Origin: Paludibacterium yongneupense DSM 18731
Lineage (GTDB): Bacteria; Pseudomonadota; Gammaproteobacteria; Burkholderiales; Chromobacteriaceae
Direction: 5' to 3'
NCBI RefSeq assembly: GCF_000422925.1
Contig: NZ_KE383957.1
Span: 389,787-453,786, forward strand
Length of the DNA: 64,000 nt
Both the position numbers and the translations under genes were made by a program. The notes below the pieces were generated by a model that had not been told where the DNA came from, did not search any database, and saw only the letters and a program-made list of their open reading frames with translations. Position 1 is the stretch's first letter; every line of letters starts with the position of its first letter. This document shows positions 1 through 9,300 of the stretch, one piece after another.

Positions 1-57
1 ATCGCCGCGCGGCAAAGGCTGTATGGCATTGAGAGAGCAATACACGCTGGCGCTCAT
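1..57 (-). CDS. 5' fragment of a gene downstream of nrdA (possibly nrdB)
   Basis: The window edge cuts this gene, so only 19 codons are visible. An ATG at 57 is preceded on the minus strand by GAGGAAAGACC, a good ribosome binding site, and the frame stays open to the edge. It lies 35 bp after the nrdA stop on the same strand. That is where the small ribonucleotide reductase subunit nrdB normally sits, and the ribosome binding site resembles that of nrdA. The 19 residues carry no diagnostic motif, so the nrdB identity is inferred from position only. Confidence 0.35.
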   Translation of the reverse strand, partial: MSASVYCSLNAIQPLPRGD

Positions 58-92
58 GGTCTTTCCTCGGGGGTTGGGGATGGCGGGCTGCC

Positions 93-2912
93 TTACTGGC
101 AGGCTTCGCAATCGGGGTTGTCGATGCTGCAGAAGCGGGCGTCGGTGGCCGGGATGCCAGCTTCGGCCGCTGCCGCGGCTTCCGCCACCGGTACGGCGTT
201 GAGTTCGCCGCCGCGTCCGGTCGATTTTTCGGCATTGGACGCCGCCAGCGTGCGCAGGTAGTAGCTGGTTTTCAGGCCGCGCGTCCAGGCAAATTTGTAC
301 AGCTCGTCCAGCTTCTTGCCCGATGCGCCTGCCATGTACAGATTCAGCGACTGCGCCTGGTCTATCCACTTTTGTCGACGCGATGCGCACTCGACCAGCC
401 ACATCGGATCCAGTTCGAAGGCGGTCGCGTATATGGCCTTCAATTCGGCCGGCACCCGGTCGATGCGCGCAAGATTGCCATCGAAGTATTTGAGATCGGA
501 CACCATCACTTCGTCCCAGATGCCGAGTTTCTTCAGGTCGCGCACCAGGTATTCGTTGCTGATGGTGAACTCGCCCGACAGATTGGATTTGACGAACAGG
601 TTCTGGAACGTCGGCTCGATCGACGCCGAGACGCCGACGATGTTGGCGATGGTGGCTGTCGGTGCGATGGCCAGGCAGTTCGAGTTGCGCATGCCGTGAG
701 TGCGTACGCGCTCGCGCAGTGCGGCCCAGTCCAGGCGTTCGCTGCGGTCGATGTCCAGGTAGCCGCCGCGTTCCGCCGCCAGCAGGTTGATGCTGTCGTG
801 CGGCAGAATTCCGCGATCCCACAGACTGCCCTTGTACGAGGGGTAGCGCCCGCGCTCGGCGGCCAGCTCGGTCGACGCCCAATAAGCGTGGTAGGCGACC
901 TGTTCCATCGAGATGTCGGCGAACTCGACGGCTTCTTGCGAGCCGTAGGCGACGCGCATCTGGTGCAGGCAGTCCTGGAAGCCCATGATGCCGAGCCCTA
1001 CCGGGCGGTGCTTGAGGTTGGAGTTGCGCGCCTTCTTCACCGGGTAGAAATTGATATCGATCACATTGTCGAGCATGCGCATCGCCGTGCGCACGGTGCG
1101 GCCGAGTTTTGCGCCGTCGAGTTGCCCGTCCTTCATGTGGCGCGCGAGGTTGACGGAGCCCAGGTTGCAGACTGCGATTTCGTCGGCATTGGTGTTCAGC
1201 GTGATCTCGGTGCACAGGTTCGAGCTGTGCACGACGCCGATATGATTCTGCGGGCTGCGGATGTTGCACGGGTCCTTGAACGTGATCCACGGGTGCCCGG
1301 TTTCGAACAGCATGGTCAGCATCTTACGCCACAGGCTGAGAGCGGGCAGGCGCTTGCTGACGGCCATTTCTCCGCGCTCGGCCATCGCCTCGTATTCGCG
1401 GTAGCGCTTCTCGAAGGCGGCACCGTAGAGGTCGTGCAGGTCGGGGCACTCGGACGGCGAGAACAGGGTCCAGTCGCCGCCTTCCATCACCCGTTTCATG
1501 AACAGGTCCGGAATCCAGTTGGCGGTGTTCATGTCGTGCGTGCGGCGGCGGTCGTCGCCGGTGTTCTTGCGCAGCTCGAGAAACTCTTCGATGTCGGCGT
1601 GCCAGGTTTCCAGGTAGGCGCAGACCGCGCCCTTGCGCTTGCCGCCCTGGTTGACTGCGACGGCGGTGTCGTTGACGACCTTGAGGAAGGGGACGACGCC
1701 TTGCGATTTGCCGTTGGTGCCCTTGATATGCGAGCCCATCGCGCGCACCGGGGTCCAGTCGTTGCCGAGGCCGCCCGCAAACTTGGACAGCAGGGCGTTT
1801 TCCTTGATGCCTTCGTAGATGCCGTCGAGATCGTCGGCAATGGTCGTCAGATAGCAGCTAGACAGCTGGCTGCGACGCGTTCCGGCGTTGAATAGTGTCG
1901 GGGTCGACGACATGAAGTCGAAGGAGGATAGCAGTGCGTAGAACTCGATGGCACGGGTCTCGCGGTCGACTTCGTCCAGGGCGAGGCCCATGGCCACGCG
2001 CATGAAAAACGCTTGCGGCAATTCGATGCGCTGGCCGTCGATGTGCAGAAAATAGCGGTCGTACAGCGTCTGCAGGCCGATATAGCCGAACTGCAGGTCG
2101 CGGCTGGCGTCGAGCGCGGCGCCAAGGCGGGCGAGATCGTATTCGCCAAGTCGTTCGTCGAGCAGTTCGGCGGCGATGCCCTTTTTGACGTAGTCGGCGA
2201 AGTGGCGCGCGTAGCAGGTCGCCATTTCCTCGTGGCTGACGTCCTCGCCGAGGATTTCCAGGCGCACATTGTCGAGCAGCAGGCGAGCGGTCACATAGTC
2301 GTAGGCCGGATCCTGTTCTATCATCGCGCGCGCGGCCAGGATGGCCGACTTGTTCAATTCTTCGACCGGGACGCCGTCGTAGATGTTTTTCAGTGTTTCG
2401 CCGAGGATGGCGTCGACATCGGTGCCGGGCAGGGCCTGGCAGGCCGAGGCGATCCGGGCGCGCAGGCGGGCGACGTCGAGGAGCCGCAGCGCGCCGTCCT
2501 TGCCGCGGATGTGAAGGTCGGTGCGTGCGAGTTCTTCGCCGCGCGCCGCGCGTTCGCGGCTGCGCTGCTCGCGATAGAGCACGTAGGCTCGCGCCACGTC
2601 ATGTTCGCCGGCGCGCATCAGGCACAGTTCGACCTGGTCCTGGATTTCTTCGATGTGGATCGCCCCGCCGGCCGGTTTGCGTCGCATCAATGCGCCGACG
2701 ACCTGCTCGGTCAGCTGGGCGACCTTGTCGCGGATGCTGGTGCTGACGGTGCCCTGCTGTCCCGCCAGGGCGAGGAAGGCCTTGGACATGGCGACCGAAA
2801 TTTTGGCGGGTTCGAATGCCACAACCGCGCCGTTGCGGCGAATGGTCTGGTAGTGGGTGACGTCGCTCGTCGTGATGCCGGCGGACAGCCCTGCGGGATG
2901 GTTCTGGGACAT
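93..2912 (-). CDS. nrdA: Ribonucleoside-diphosphate reductase, class Ia large subunit (NrdA)
   Basis: NrdA reduces ribonucleoside diphosphates to deoxyribonucleotides, using a radical supplied by NrdB. The product is 939 aa. The N-terminus holds two ATP-cone-like domains (about residues 18-115 and 125-220), then the ten-stranded barrel with SQLSSCYL, NLCTEI and the loop NSNCLAIAPTATIANIVG. The C-terminal tail ends CSIDNPDCEACQ and supplies the shuttle cysteines. It is longer than the E. coli protein (761 aa) because of the doubled ATP-cone, as in Pseudomonas-type NrdA. I chose the ATG at 2912 because AGAGGAAACC precedes it; an upstream in-frame ATG at 2960 lacks such a site. A promoter and operator-like palindromes lie upstream at 2999-3086. 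Identity is certain; the domain count is by eye. Confidence 0.96.
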   Translation of the reverse strand: MSQNHPAGLSAGITTSDVTHYQTIRRNGAVVAFEPAKISVAMSKAFLALAGQQGTVSTSIRDKVAQLTEQVVGALMRRKPAGGAIHIEEIQDQVELCLMRAGEHDVARAYVLYREQRSRERAARGEELARTDLHIRGKDGALRLLDVARLRARIASACQALPGTDVDAILGETLKNIYDGVPVEELNKSAILAARAMIEQDPAYDYVTARLLLDNVRLEILGEDVSHEEMATCYARHFADYVKKGIAAELLDERLGEYDLARLGAALDASRDLQFGYIGLQTLYDRYFLHIDGQRIELPQAFFMRVAMGLALDEVDRETRAIEFYALLSSFDFMSSTPTLFNAGTRRSQLSSCYLTTIADDLDGIYEGIKENALLSKFAGGLGNDWTPVRAMGSHIKGTNGKSQGVVPFLKVVNDTAVAVNQGGKRKGAVCAYLETWHADIEEFLELRKNTGDDRRRTHDMNTANWIPDLFMKRVMEGGDWTLFSPSECPDLHDLYGAAFEKRYREYEAMAERGEMAVSKRLPALSLWRKMLTMLFETGHPWITFKDPCNIRSPQNHIGVVHSSNLCTEITLNTNADEIAVCNLGSVNLARHMKDGQLDGAKLGRTVRTAMRMLDNVIDINFYPVKKARNSNLKHRPVGLGIMGFQDCLHQMRVAYGSQEAVEFADISMEQVAYHAYWASTELAAERGRYPSYKGSLWDRGILPHDSINLLAAERGGYLDIDRSERLDWAALRERVRTHGMRNSNCLAIAPTATIANIVGVSASIEPTFQNLFVKSNLSGEFTISNEYLVRDLKKLGIWDEVMVSDLKYFDGNLARIDRVPAELKAIYATAFELDPMWLVECASRRQKWIDQAQSLNLYMAGASGKKLDELYKFAWTRGLKTSYYLRTLAASNAEKSTGRGGELNAVPVAEAAAAAEAGIPATDARFCSIDNPDCEACQ

Positions 2913-2998
2913 GGTTTCCTCTTCGTTTTTACGGCATTCCCTTGCCCGCGAACGGTGCATGGGTGCAATCCATTAGTGCAGTGATGGCATGGGTGACC

Positions 2999-3015
2999 AC
3001 AACATCTATTGTTGT
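2999..3015 (-). promoter_or_regulatory. Perfect inverted repeat in the nrdA leader (operator candidate)
   Basis: The arms ACAACA and TGTTGT are separated by TCTAT. The element lies about 12-28 nt downstream of the predicted nrdA start point, a position suited to repression. It only loosely resembles an NrdR box, so the cognate regulator is unknown. Confidence 0.4.
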
Positions 3016-3033
3016 TATTGCAATTCGGGACAA

Positions 3034-3062
3034 ATTCTAGGGGTGAAGTCGTGCGAGGGCAA
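3034..3062 (-). promoter_or_regulatory. Predicted sigma-70 promoter of nrdA
   Basis: Read on the minus strand, TTGCCC (3062-3057) and TAGAAT (3039-3034) are separated by 17 nt. Transcription would begin near 3027, giving a leader of about 115 nt before the nrdA ATG at 2912. Confidence 0.5.
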
Positions 3063-3068
3063 GTCTTG

Positions 3069-3086
3069 ACACAATATAAAATTGCA
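3069..3086 (-). promoter_or_regulatory. NrdR-box-like AT-rich element upstream of the nrdA promoter
   Basis: The plus-strand text ACACAATATAAAATTG resembles the 16-bp NrdR consensus, which has an ACAC start and a central ATAT. It lies just upstream of the predicted -35. NrdR usually binds two boxes about 31 bp apart. The only other candidate (2999-3015) is about 70 bp away, so the match is imperfect. Confidence 0.3.
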
Positions 3087-3168
3087 TGGGGATGTCGGGT
3101 GCCGCAGCGGCGGTGCAGAGGGGTGAGTCTTCGGCGCAACAGGGGCGGCCCGCATGGGCCGCCCGCCC

Positions 3169-3906
3169 TCAGTCGGCCAGCCAGATCAGGCTGGCCATCC
3201 GTCCGGTACGACCATCGCGGCGGTAGGAAAAGAAACGGTTGCGCTCGATAACGGTGCAGCTGTCGCCGCCCCATACCGCCTCGATGCCCAGTGCCGCCAG
3301 GCGCAGGCGCGCAAGCCGGTAGATGTCGGCCAGATACTTGTCCGCGCCGATGGCGGTGAACGCGACCGCGCAGGCCGGGTCGCGTTCCACAAAGGCCGCA
3401 CGGACTTCGGCGCCGACTTCGAAGGCGTCGGGGCCGATGGCCGGACCGAGCCAGACCATGATTTCGCCGGTCGGACGCTCCATCGCGGCGACGGTTGCCT
3501 CGATCACGCCTTCGCACAGCCCGCGCCAGCCGGCGTGGGCGCCGGCAACGATGCTGCCCGAGCGGTCGCAGAGCAATAGCGGCAGGCAGTCTGCCGTCAT
3601 GATCGCGCAAACGCGGCCGGCGCGGCGTGCGACGACGCCATCGGCGTCGGGCGCGCTCTCATGGTCGAGATCGGCATCGGCCACGGTGGTGCCGTGTGTC
3701 TGCTTGAGCCACAGCGGCGGCGCCGGCAGGCGCTCTGCGAGGCGGGCGCGGTTGGCGGCGACGCAGAGCGGGTCGTCGCCGACGTGGTCGCCGAGGTTGA
3801 GGCTGGCGTAGGGGGCGGCGCTGACGCCGCCTGCGCGCGTGGTGATCAGGGTGCGGACGCGCGCGGGAGCCGGCCAGTCGGCCTGAAACGCCTCAATCGC
3901 GGACAT
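3169..3906 (-). CDS. pgeF: Peptidoglycan editing factor PgeF / laccase-domain protein (YfiH family)
   Basis: A 245-aa protein of the multicopper-oxidase-like DUF152 family. Members act as purine nucleoside phosphorylase/deaminase-type enzymes (LACC1/YlmD) or, in E. coli, prevent misincorporation in peptidoglycan precursors. The metal and catalytic triad is intact: His71 (QTHGT), Cys107 (TADCLP) and His124 (GAHAGWRG). The start at 3906 lies inside the end of rluD (14-bp overlap), so the two genes are probably translationally coupled, as in the conserved rluD-yfiH order. A longer reading from 3981 would only extend into rluD. The family is certain; the physiological substrate cannot be decided from sequence. 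Confidence 0.92.
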   Translation of the reverse strand: MSAIEAFQADWPAPARVRTLITTRAGGVSAAPYASLNLGDHVGDDPLCVAANRARLAERLPAPPLWLKQTHGTTVADADLDHESAPDADGVVARRAGRVCAIMTADCLPLLLCDRSGSIVAGAHAGWRGLCEGVIEATVAAMERPTGEIMVWLGPAIGPDAFEVGAEVRAAFVERDPACAVAFTAIGADKYLADIYRLARLRLAALGIEAVWGGDSCTVIERNRFFSYRRDGRTGRMASLIWLAD

Positions 3907-4987
3907 AATGCACCTCGACGTCGAAATCGTCGTCGTTCCAGTCGTCGTCGTCCTCGTCCGGGCCGACCTCGCCCGCGACATAGGCGCGTTCGGGCGCGTC
4001 GCCGCGCAGGGCGGACAACAGCGTGCGCATATCGTCCGGCAGGCGCGCGCACCAGCTCATTTCTTCGCCGCTGGCCGGGTGCCTGAGCGACAGGCGATAG
4101 GCGTGCAGCGCTTGCCGGTTCAACTGGCGGATGGCTGTCAGCACGTTCTCGGGCATGGCATTGGCGCGCAGCTTGCCGTAAAGTGAATCGCCGGCCAGCG
4201 GATGGTTTGCTTCGCGCATGTGGACGCGGATCTGGTGGGTGCGCCCGGTTTCAAGCCTGCACTCGATATAGCTGTGGCTCGCGTAGCGTTCGAGTACCCG
4301 CAGGTGGGTGATCGCCGGCTTGCCGCCAAACTTGAGCACCGCCATGCGCAGGCGGTTGCGCGGATCGCGGCCGATGTTGGCGTCGATGGTGCCGTCGAAG
4401 GGCACCACGCCATCGGCCACCGCGCGGTAGATCCGGCTGACGGTCCGCGCCTGCAACTGGCGGACAAGCTCGGTCTGGGCGGGCAAGGTTTTGGCGACGA
4501 CCATCAAACCGCTGGTATCCTTGTCGAGCCGGTGTACGATGCCGGCGCGCGGCAGCTGTCCGAGTGCGGGGCAGTGGTGCAGCAAGCCGTTGAGCAGGGT
4601 GCCGCTCCAGTTGCCTGCCGCCGGGTGCACGACCAGCCCGGCCGGTTTGTTGACTACCAGGATGTGCTCATCTTCGTAGATAATCGGCAGGTCCATCGCC
4701 TCGGGTTCGAACGCCATCTGTTCGTTGCCGGTGATGGCGTCGACCTTGAGCTTTTCGCCGCCCTGCAGTCTGAGCTTGGGTTGGGCGGGTTTGCCGTCGA
4801 CGAGAACATGTCCGTCGCGGATCCATTGGGCAAGGCGGCTGCGCGAAAATTCGGGCAGCAGCCGGGCCAGCGCGGCGTCGAGCCGTTCGCTGCCCAAAGA
4901 CAGGGGGATGTCCAACTCGTGAGGAGTGGATATCTCGTTTTCCGAGATGTCGCTATAATCCTCGGAATCAAAATAAGGATCGGTCAT
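3893..4987 (-). CDS. rluD: 23S rRNA pseudouridine(1911/1915/1917) synthase RluD
   Basis: RluD isomerises uridines in helix 69 of 23S rRNA. The 364-aa product has an S4 RNA-binding domain (about residues 27-90) and a catalytic domain with HRLDKDTSG, where Asp155 is the nucleophile. Homology to known RluD proteins begins near residue 24; the first 20 or so residues are acidic and poorly conserved. The ATG at 4987 shares two bases with the ATG of the divergent bamD gene and has no clear ribosome binding site, because its upstream region is bamD coding sequence. The true start could therefore differ. The stop overlaps pgeF. Confidence 0.94.
   Translation of the reverse strand: MTDPYFDSEDYSDISENEISTPHELDIPLSLGSERLDAALARLLPEFSRSRLAQWIRDGHVLVDGKPAQPKLRLQGGEKLKVDAITGNEQMAFEPEAMDLPIIYEDEHILVVNKPAGLVVHPAAGNWSGTLLNGLLHHCPALGQLPRAGIVHRLDKDTSGLMVVAKTLPAQTELVRQLQARTVSRIYRAVADGVVPFDGTIDANIGRDPRNRLRMAVLKFGGKPAITHLRVLERYASHSYIECRLETGRTHQIRVHMREANHPLAGDSLYGKLRANAMPENVLTAIRQLNRQALHAYRLSLRHPASGEEMSWCARLPDDMRTLLSALRGDAPERAYVAGEVGPDEDDDDWNDDDFDVEVHYVRD
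4932..4948 (+). promoter_or_regulatory. Inverted repeat next to the bamD -10 element
   Basis: The arms ATCTCG and CGAGAT are perfect, with a 5-nt spacer. They lie inside the first codons of rluD, a few bases upstream of the TATAAT that probably serves bamD. This could be an operator or a hairpin in the rluD message. Confidence 0.3.
4954..4959 (+). promoter_or_regulatory. Predicted -10 box (TATAAT) of bamD inside rluD
   Basis: A perfect TATAAT lies 26 bp upstream of the bamD ATG, within rluD coding sequence. No convincing -35 hexamer sits at 16-18 bp spacing, so the promoter may depend on an activator. Confidence 0.4.
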
Positions 4988-5780
4988 GAAAAGATACGTG
5001 GTTGCAATGCTGGTTGTGCTTGGACTATCCGCCTGCGCCACCCCGGACACCTACGACGAAACGCGTGGTTGGACCGTGGAGCGGCTGTATGCAGAAGCCC
5101 ATGATGAGTTGAACAGCGGTAATTATACCCGTGCTGTCAAGCTCTACGAAACGCTGGAGGCCCGTTTCCCCTATGGCCGATACGCGCAGCAGGCGCAGAT
5201 GGACATCGCCTACACCGAATATCGGGACAATGAGCCGGAATTGGCGGTGGCGGCTTGTGATCGTTTCATCAAGCTGCACCCCACGCATCCGAACATCGAC
5301 TACATCTACTACCTCAAAGGTCTGGTCTACTTCAACGACGGCAACGGCGGCGCGCTGGCGAAGTGGGGCGGCCAGGACATGAGCGAACGCGACCCGAAGG
5401 CGCAGCGCGAATCCTTTCTCGCCTTTAGCGAACTGGTTCGCCGTTTCCCCGACAGCAAATACTACGACGATGCCAAGGCCAAACTGCTTGAGCTGGTCAC
5501 CGCCATGGGCGGGCACGAAATGCACGTGGCGCGTTACTACATGAAGCGCGGCGATTACATCGCGGCTGCCAATCGCGCCCAGGCCGTCTTGCGCGACTAT
5601 CCGAATACGCGCTACCCGGAAGAAGCGCTGGCCTTGATGACGTCGGCCTATCACGAACTGGGCATGATCAAACTGTCGGACGACTCCCGCCGCGTGCTCG
5701 CGCTGAACTATCCGAAGAGTGCCTATCTGAACCGGCCGTGGACTGTGGAAAGCTTGCCGTGGTGGAAGTTCTGGAACTGA
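4986..5780 (+). CDS. bamD: Outer membrane assembly lipoprotein BamD (ComL)
   Basis: BamD is the essential TPR lipoprotein of the BAM complex, which inserts beta-barrel proteins into the outer membrane. In this window its clients would include the three porins. The 264-aa precursor has a type II signal peptide ending in the lipobox LSAC, with Cys17 as the lipidated residue. TPR-like helical repeats follow (AEAHDELNSGNYTRAVKLYE, PFGRYAQQAQ-type segments, HELGMIKLSDDSRR). A ribosome binding site AAGGAT precedes the ATG at 4986. The start codon overlaps that of divergent rluD by two bases. A strong terminator follows at 5804. Confidence 0.96.
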   Translation: MKRYVVAMLVVLGLSACATPDTYDETRGWTVERLYAEAHDELNSGNYTRAVKLYETLEARFPYGRYAQQAQMDIAYTEYRDNEPELAVAACDRFIKLHPTHPNIDYIYYLKGLVYFNDGNGGALAKWGGQDMSERDPKAQRESFLAFSELVRRFPDSKYYDDAKAKLLELVTAMGGHEMHVARYYMKRGDYIAAANRAQAVLRDYPNTRYPEEALALMTSAYHELGMIKLSDDSRRVLALNYPKSAYLNRPWTVESLPWWKFWN

Positions 5781-5803
5781 CGCGAGTCAGCGATCCGACT
5801 GCG

Positions 5804-5831
5804 ACGCCGCCCCGAAGGGCGGCGTTTTTGT

Positions 5832-5833
<2 letters not shown>
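5804..5833 (+). terminator. Rho-independent terminator of bamD
   Basis: A perfect 9-bp stem, ACGCCGCCC/GGGCGGCGT with loop CGAA, is followed by TTTTTGTTT. It abuts the stop codon of the convergent glnB gene at 5832-5834. Confidence 0.9.
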
Positions 5834-6179
<346 letters not shown>

Positions 6180-6268
6180 CTAGCGAGTGTGGCGGAATGC
6201 CGGTAAGGTTTACAGGGCACTGCCGGATCAGGATAACTGATTTGTTACGCACGGAATACGGGCGCGTC

Positions 6269-6297
6269 TTAAAATTGAAGCGGTTTTCCTGTATTAT
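6269..6297 (+). promoter_or_regulatory. Candidate promoter of purL
   Basis: TTAAAA (6269-6274) and TATTAT (6292-6297) have a 17-bp spacer, leaving a leader of about 30 nt before the purL ATG at 6334. The -35 match is moderate. The glnB promoter must lie on the opposite strand of this same 163-bp gap but is not obvious. Confidence 0.4.
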
Positions 6298-6333
6298 GAC
6301 GCGCTTTCCTGATACTTTTGTCGCGGGTGCTGA

Positions 6334-9300
6334 ATGTCTCACGTTCTCAAGCTGCGGGGCGGTGTTGCCCTGTCACAGTTCCGATTGGAAAAACTCCTTG
6401 CCGCAGCAAACGACGCCGGCCTCGGCGGGCTCTCCCTGGTCGCCGAATTCTGGCACTTTGTCGAGAGCGCTGCGCCGCTGAGCACGGGAGAGGAAGACAT
6501 CCTGGCGCGGTTGCTGACGTATGGCGAGGCGCCCGCCGTGCCGGCGCCGCAAGGCGAGTTGTTCCTGGTGACGCCGCGGCTCGGAACCTTGTCGCCGTGG
6601 GCGTCCAAGGCCAGCGATATCGCCCGCCACTGCGGCCTTCCCGGCATCGAGCGCATCGAGCGCGGCACGGCCTACTGGGTCAGCCGTTCGACGCCGCTTT
6701 CTCCGGACGAGCGGCGCCGCCTGTCGGCGCTGCTGTGCGATCGCATGACCGAGACGGTGATGTCTTCTCTGGACGACGCCGAACGGTTGTTTTCGCATCT
6801 CGCCCCCGCGAGTCTGGCCACGGTCGATATCCTCGAAGGCGGTCGCGCCGCACTGGAGACGGCCAATACGACCCTTGGTCTGGCGCTGTCCGAAGACGAA
6901 ATCGAGTATCTGCTTGCCAGTTTTACGCGTATGGGGCGCAATCCCAGCGATGTCGAACTGATGATGTTTGCGCAGGCCAACTCCGAACATTGTCGCCACA
7001 AGATTTTTAATGCCCGATTCATCGTCGACGGCAGCGAGCGCGACAGCTCGCTGTTCGGCATGATCCGCGCCACGCACAAGGCGCACCCGCAAGGCACCCT
7101 GGTCGCCTACGACGATAACGCCTCGGTGATCGAGGGGGCGACCATCGGTCGTTTCTACCCCGAGAGCGACAGCCACCGTTACGCCTTCCACAGCGAGCCG
7201 ACGCATATCCTGATGAAGGTGGAGACGCATAATCACCCGACCGCGATTTCGCCCTTTGCCGGCGCCGCCACCGGCTCCGGTGGCGAAATCCGCGACGAAG
7301 GCGCCACCGGCCGCGGTTCGCGGCCCAAGGCAGGCCTGACCGGGTTCACCGTATCCAACCTGAATATCCCGGGTTTTGTCCAGCCGTGGGAGGTCTTCAG
7401 CGCCGATCGCGCCGAATACGGTCGGCCGGGCCGCATCGCGTCGCCGCTGCAGATCATGCTGGAAGGCCCTATCGGCGGCGCCGCCTTCAACAACGAATTC
7501 GGCCGCCCGAATCTGGCCGGGTATTTCCGCACTTTCGAGCACATGGTCGACGGCGAGATGCGCGGTTACCACAAGCCGATCATGATCGCCGGCGGCATGG
7601 GCAACATCCAGGGCCGGCAGCTTAAGAAAGATGTGATTCCCGAAGGCGCACTGCTGGTGCAGTTGGGCGGTCCCGGCCTGCTGATCGGTCTGGGAGGCGG
7701 GGCGGCATCGAGCATGGATACCGGTGCCAACAGCGAAAATCTCGATTTCGATTCGGTGCAGCGCGGCAACCCCGAAATCCAGCGCCGGTGCCAGGAGGTG
7801 ATCGACCGTTGCTGGCAGATGGGCGAGAACAATCCCATTGTGTCGATTCACGACGTGGGTGCCGGCGGTCTGTCCAATGCGTTCCCGGAACTGGTCAACG
7901 ATGCGGGCCGCGGCGCGGTGTTCCAGCTGCGCGAGGTGAATCTCGAGCAGAGCGGCATGAGCCCGCTGCAGATCTGGTCGAACGAGGCGCAGGAACGCTA
8001 TGTGCTCGCCATCCTGCCGCAGGATCGCGAGCGCTTCGATGCCTTGTGCCAGCGTGAGCGGTGCCCGTATGCGGTGCTCGGCGTCGCCACCGATGATGGT
8101 CGTCTGCGCGTGCATGACAGCCATTTCGATAACGATCCTGTCGATATGCCGCTGGACGTGCTGCTGGGCAAGCCGCCGCGCATGGTGCGCAATGTGACCC
8201 ATCAGGAGCCCGAGTGCCGCCTGTTCGATGCTTCGCGCCATCCGCTGCAAGAGTCGGCAATGCGCGTGTTGCGTCACCCGACCGTGGCCGACAAGTCTTT
8301 CCTGATCACGATCGGCGATCGCTCGGTGGGGGGCATGACGGCGCGCGACCAGATGGTCGGCCGCTGGCAGGTGCCGGTGGCGGACGTGGCGGTGACGACG
8401 ATGGGTTTCGACGGTTATCGCGGCGAGGCGATGGCCATGGGCGAGCGTTCGCCGACGGCGCTGTTCAATGCCGCCGGGTCCGGGCGCATGGCGGTCGGCG
8501 AAGCGCTGACCAATATTGCCGCCGCCAGCGTTGGCCGCATCGACGCGATCAAACTGTCCGCCAACTGGATGGCCCCGGCCGGACACCCGGGCGAGGAAGC
8601 CCGCTTGTACGATACGGTCGATGCCGTGTCGCGGCTGTGCATCGATCTCGGCGTCAGCATCCCCGTGGGCAAGGATTCGCTGTCCATGAAGACGGTATGG
8701 CAGGATGGCGGCGAACAGAAATCGGTTACCGCACCGCTGTCGCTGGTCGTTACGGCATTTGCCGCCGTCGACGACGTGCGGCGCACGGTAACGCCCGCGC
8801 TGACCGAAAACAAGGACTCCGACCTGATTTTCATCGATCTCGGCCATGGACGCTGCCGTCTGGGCGGGTCGATTTTCGGCCAGGTCTGGGGTGTGATGAA
8901 TGGTCGTGCGCCGGACGTGGAGAGCCCCGAGCAATTGGTGGCTTTCTTCAATATCGTCCAGTCGCTGGTGAGCGAGGGGTTGTTGCTCGCCTATCACGAC
9001 CGCTCCGATGGCGGTCTGTTCGCCGCGCTGGCCGAGATGATGTTCGCCGGCCATGTCGGCGTCAGCGTCGACTTGCATGAAATGGTCATCGACCGTCAGA
9101 AGACGCAGCGTTTTGTCGACGACTATGTGCAGTCGACCGACGAGGCGGCGCTTCACGGCCGCATCATGCGCGTGCTGTTCAATGAAGAACTGGGCGCGGT
9201 ATTGCAGGTGCGCAAGGCGAATACCGCCGATGTGATCGCGCGCTTCATGAAGGCCGGCATCGGCCGCGAGCTGTTCGTGCTGGGCCGCGTCGACGGCCGC

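Noticed and set aside
372-1895. A 507-codon plus-strand frame opposite nrdA
   Set aside because: Shadow of nrdA; composition is not protein-like and nothing matches a family.
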